A stretch of 13,673 bases of DNA from DATESG01 sp035270925 (GTDB lineage: Bacteria > Bacillota_I > Bacilli_A > RFN20 > CAG-826): assembly GCA_035270925.1 (NCBI GenBank), contig DATESG010000063.1, positions 1 through 13,673 on the forward strand. The letters run 5' to 3'. The notes under the pieces are model-generated. The model made no database searches. It was not told the origin of the DNA and saw only the letters and a program-made list of their open reading frames with translations. The position numbers and the translations under genes are program-made. Below, piece by piece: positions 12,401-13,673 of the stretch (position 1 is its first letter; each line of letters starts with the position of its first letter).

Positions 12401-12889
12401 ATGAATCAAAAAACCCTTATTGAAAAACAAGCGATTGTTGAAGTAGTAGTGGGAAAAGCAAAAGCAAGTAACGCAATGATAATCTTCGAATATCGCGGAT
12501 TAACAGTTAGCCAAATGACAAGTTTACGTAGACTTTTAAGAGAAAGTAACGCCGAAATGGCCATTTACAAAAACTCACTAGTCGAACGTGCAGCCGAACA
12601 ACTCGGTAAACCTGAACTCGCAGAGTTCTTAACTGGTCCTAACGCATTTGTGTTTAGTGATGATGTTATCACTGGCCCAAACGTTATTAGAAAGTTTGCG
12701 CTTAGAAACGATGAAGTCGTCATTAAAGGCGGATTAATCGAAGGCCGTGTCATTGATGCTGAAGGCGTCAAGACCATCGCCAAACTACCAGGTCGCGAAG
12801 GTTTGATTTCTATGTTCTTATCGGTGCTTAACGCGCCAATTCGCCAATTCGCTGCAACTGTACAAGCTGTCGCGGATGCGAAGAATTAA
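12401..12889 (+). CDS. rplJ: 50S ribosomal protein L10
   Basis: L10 anchors L7/L12 dimers to the ribosomal stalk and binds 23S rRNA with L11. The 162-residue protein has the N-terminal RNA-binding domain with FEYRGLTVSQMTSLRRLLR (about 29-47) and YKNSLVERAAEQLG (56-69), the middle region with LTGPNAFVF, and the C-terminal helix (about 134-162) that carries L7/L12 dimers, ending in an Ala-rich segment. The family length is about 166. The start ATG 12401 follows AAAGGAGGTAGAGCA. It lies downstream of the L10 leader and 21 bases before rplL. Confidence 0.97.
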   Translation: MNQKTLIEKQAIVEVVVGKAKASNAMIIFEYRGLTVSQMTSLRRLLRESNAEMAIYKNSLVERAAEQLGKPELAEFLTGPNAFVFSDDVITGPNVIRKFALRNDEVVIKGGLIEGRVIDAEGVKTIAKLPGREGLISMFLSVLNAPIRQFAATVQAVADAKN

Positions 12890-12910
12890 TTGCCCAAGGA
12901 GGAAAATACA

Positions 12911-13288
12911 ATGGCAAAACTAACAATTACTGATATTATCGCGTCATTAAAAGAAATGACCGTGCTCGAACTTAACGATCTAGTCAAGGCCGTCGAAGCA
13001 GAATTTGGTGTTACCGCCGCTGCTCCAACCGCAGTCGCCGCCGCTCCAGAAGAAGAAGAAGGTGCAGCCAAAGGACCAACAGAAGTTACTTTAGTCCTTA
13101 AAGCATTTGGCCAAAGTAAAGTTGCAGTTATCAAAGCCGTCCAAGCCATCACTGGCTTAGGCTTAATGGATGCTAAGAAATTAGTTGACACTGCTCCAGT
13201 TACCATTAAAGAAAAAATTTCACCAGTTGAAGCCGAAGAACACAAGAAAGCTCTTGTCGCCGCCGGCGCCGAAGTTGAAATTAAGTAA
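12911..13288 (+). CDS. rplL: 50S ribosomal protein L7/L12
   Basis: L7/L12 is the multicopy stalk protein that recruits translation GTPases. The 125-residue protein has the dimerisation domain (1-33), with SLKEMTVLELNDLVKAVE, an Ala/Pro/Glu hinge at about 35-56, and the factor-binding domain (57-125), with KVAVIKAVQAITGLGLMDAK and LVDTAPVTIKE. The start is the ATG at 12911, preceded by AAGGAGGAAAATACA. A TTG codon 21 bases upstream in frame is rejected because it lies before the ribosome site. L12 is expected in excess over L10, and the strong ribosome site fits. Confidence 0.98.
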   Translation: MAKLTITDIIASLKEMTVLELNDLVKAVEAEFGVTAAAPTAVAAAPEEEEGAAKGPTEVTLVLKAFGQSKVAVIKAVQAITGLGLMDAKKLVDTAPVTIKEKISPVEAEEHKKALVAAGAEVEIK

Positions 13289-13301
13289 GTCTAAAAAAAC
13301 T

Positions 13302-13340
13302 GTACGAACCCATATGCATTTAGCCTATGGGTTTTCGTGC
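13302..13340 (+). terminator. Hairpin between rplL and the rsmC-like gene (attenuator, weak terminator or processing site)
   Basis: GTACGAACCCATA (13302-13314) pairs with TATGGGTT..CGTGC (13326-13340) with a 2-base TT bulge and one G-T pair, around an 11-base loop. The T-rich part (TTTT) is inside or next to the stem and is followed by CGTGCTT, so it is not a strong terminator. A partial terminator or RNase site here would let rplL be made in excess over the downstream polymerase genes, as known between rplL and rpoB in E. coli. Confidence 0.5.
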
Positions 13341-13358
13341 TTATAGAGGTTAGTGAGG

Positions 13359-13673
13359 ATGAGTCAATATTTCGATAATGATAAGTCCTTAAAATCGGTT
13401 AAAAGGATGATTGATTTCTCCTATAAATCGATAAAACTATCTCTTACTACCGACGTTGGAGTCTTTAGTAGAAACGAAATCGATGAGGGTTCCTTGGGAC
13501 TGCTTAATGTTGTTACCGGTGAAAATCTTACGGGTAAGATCCTCGATGTTGGATGTGGTTATGGAACGCTTGGTCTCACAATTGCCAAATTGTTCCCGGA
13601 GGTTAGCGTCAGCATGTTTGATGTAAATGAACGTGCGGTCGAATTAACAGCCAAAAACATTAGAACTAATATG
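13359..13673 (+). CDS. Class I SAM-dependent methyltransferase, RsmC/YbxB-like, N-terminal part (3' end outside window)
   Basis: The 105 visible codons start MSQYFDNDKSLKSVKRMIDF and reach a clear Rossmann motif I, KILDVGCGYGTLGL (60-73). They continue to a motif II acidic residue, D88 in SMFDVNERAVELTAKN. YF-x-x-DKS and GVFSRNEIDEGS are typical of the small RsmC-like proteins (YbxB of Bacillus), which are about 200 residues long, so half the gene is missing. The position right after rplL and expected upstream of rpoB matches ybxB. By family it would methylate guanine in 16S rRNA, but the substrate of the Gram-positive form is uncertain. The ribosome site is GAGG at 13346-13349. No stop or frameshift is seen. 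Confidence 0.88.
   Translation, partial: MSQYFDNDKSLKSVKRMIDFSYKSIKLSLTTDVGVFSRNEIDEGSLGLLNVVTGENLTGKILDVGCGYGTLGLTIAKLFPEVSVSMFDVNERAVELTAKNIRTNM

Noticed and set aside
12890..12910. TTG start for L7/L12 seven codons upstream
   Set aside because: The AAGGAGG ribosome site lies inside that extension, and the ATG at 12911 begins the standard L12 N-terminus.
1..13673. UGA read as tryptophan (Mollicutes code)
   Set aside because: No in-frame TGA occurs within the recognised genes, and the Trp codons checked are TGG, so there is no evidence for reassignment in this window.
1..13673. Mobile elements, CRISPR arrays, tRNA or rRNA genes, toxin-antitoxin or defence genes
   Set aside because: I looked on both strands and in the gaps and saw no transposase, terminal repeats, spaced direct repeats, cloverleaf sequences or relevant protein motifs.

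Overview
This window is core housekeeping DNA from a low-to-moderate GC Gram-positive bacterium of the Bacilli/Tenericutes type. Evidence for that placement: the alpha-operon order infA-rpmJ-rpsM-rpsK-rpoA-rplQ; the order cysS-(mgtC)-rlmB-sigH-like-rpmG-secE-nusG...rplK-rplA-rplJ-rplL-rsmC, which is the Bacillus-type 'rif' neighbourhood with changes; strong AGGAGG ribosome sites; a canonical L10 leader; and an L11 with a shortened proline loop that I recall from mycoplasmas. All 22 genes whose end is visible stop at TAA (13) or TAG (9), never TGA, and tryptophan is written TGG wherever I checked. That fits a lineage close to the Mollicutes in which UGA is avoided. Genus and species cannot be named from the sequence.

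Layout. (1) 1-2547: tail of the spc/alpha ribosomal operon (infA partial, rpmJ, rpsM, rpsK, rpoA, rplQ), closed by a strong terminator. (2) 2573-4108: two small membrane-protein genes of unknown role and a HAD phosphatase, apparently each with its own promoter; the -35 boxes of two of them lie inside the end of the preceding gene. (3) 4143-7607: cysS, an MgtC-family membrane protein, rlmB and a SigH-like sigma factor, tightly packed. (4) 7625-8750: rpmG-secE-nusG with its own promoter region and a bidirectional terminator. (5) 8765-10824, minus strand: ktrB-ktrA potassium uptake genes, lodged between nusG and rplK, which are usually adjacent in Bacilli. (6) 10825-13673: a divergent control region, a structured leader, rplK-rplA, the L10 autoregulatory leader, rplJ-rplL, a hairpin, and the start of an RsmC/YbxB-like methyltransferase that in relatives precedes rpoB.

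Most genes serve translation and transcription: ribosomal proteins S11, S13, L1, L7/L12, L10, L11, L17, L33 and L36, IF-1, CysRS, the 23S methyltransferase RlmB, RNA polymerase alpha, NusG and a sigma factor. SecE adds the secretion channel, and KtrAB adds potassium homeostasis. I found no defence system, mobile element, CRISPR array, tRNA or rRNA. The points worth a second look are the absence of UGA, the retained SigH-like gene without a Shine-Dalgarno sequence, the ktrBA insertion, the structured rplK leader with an adjacent palindrome, and the promoter/terminator overlap before the HAD gene. I do not see a clearly new multi-gene system.
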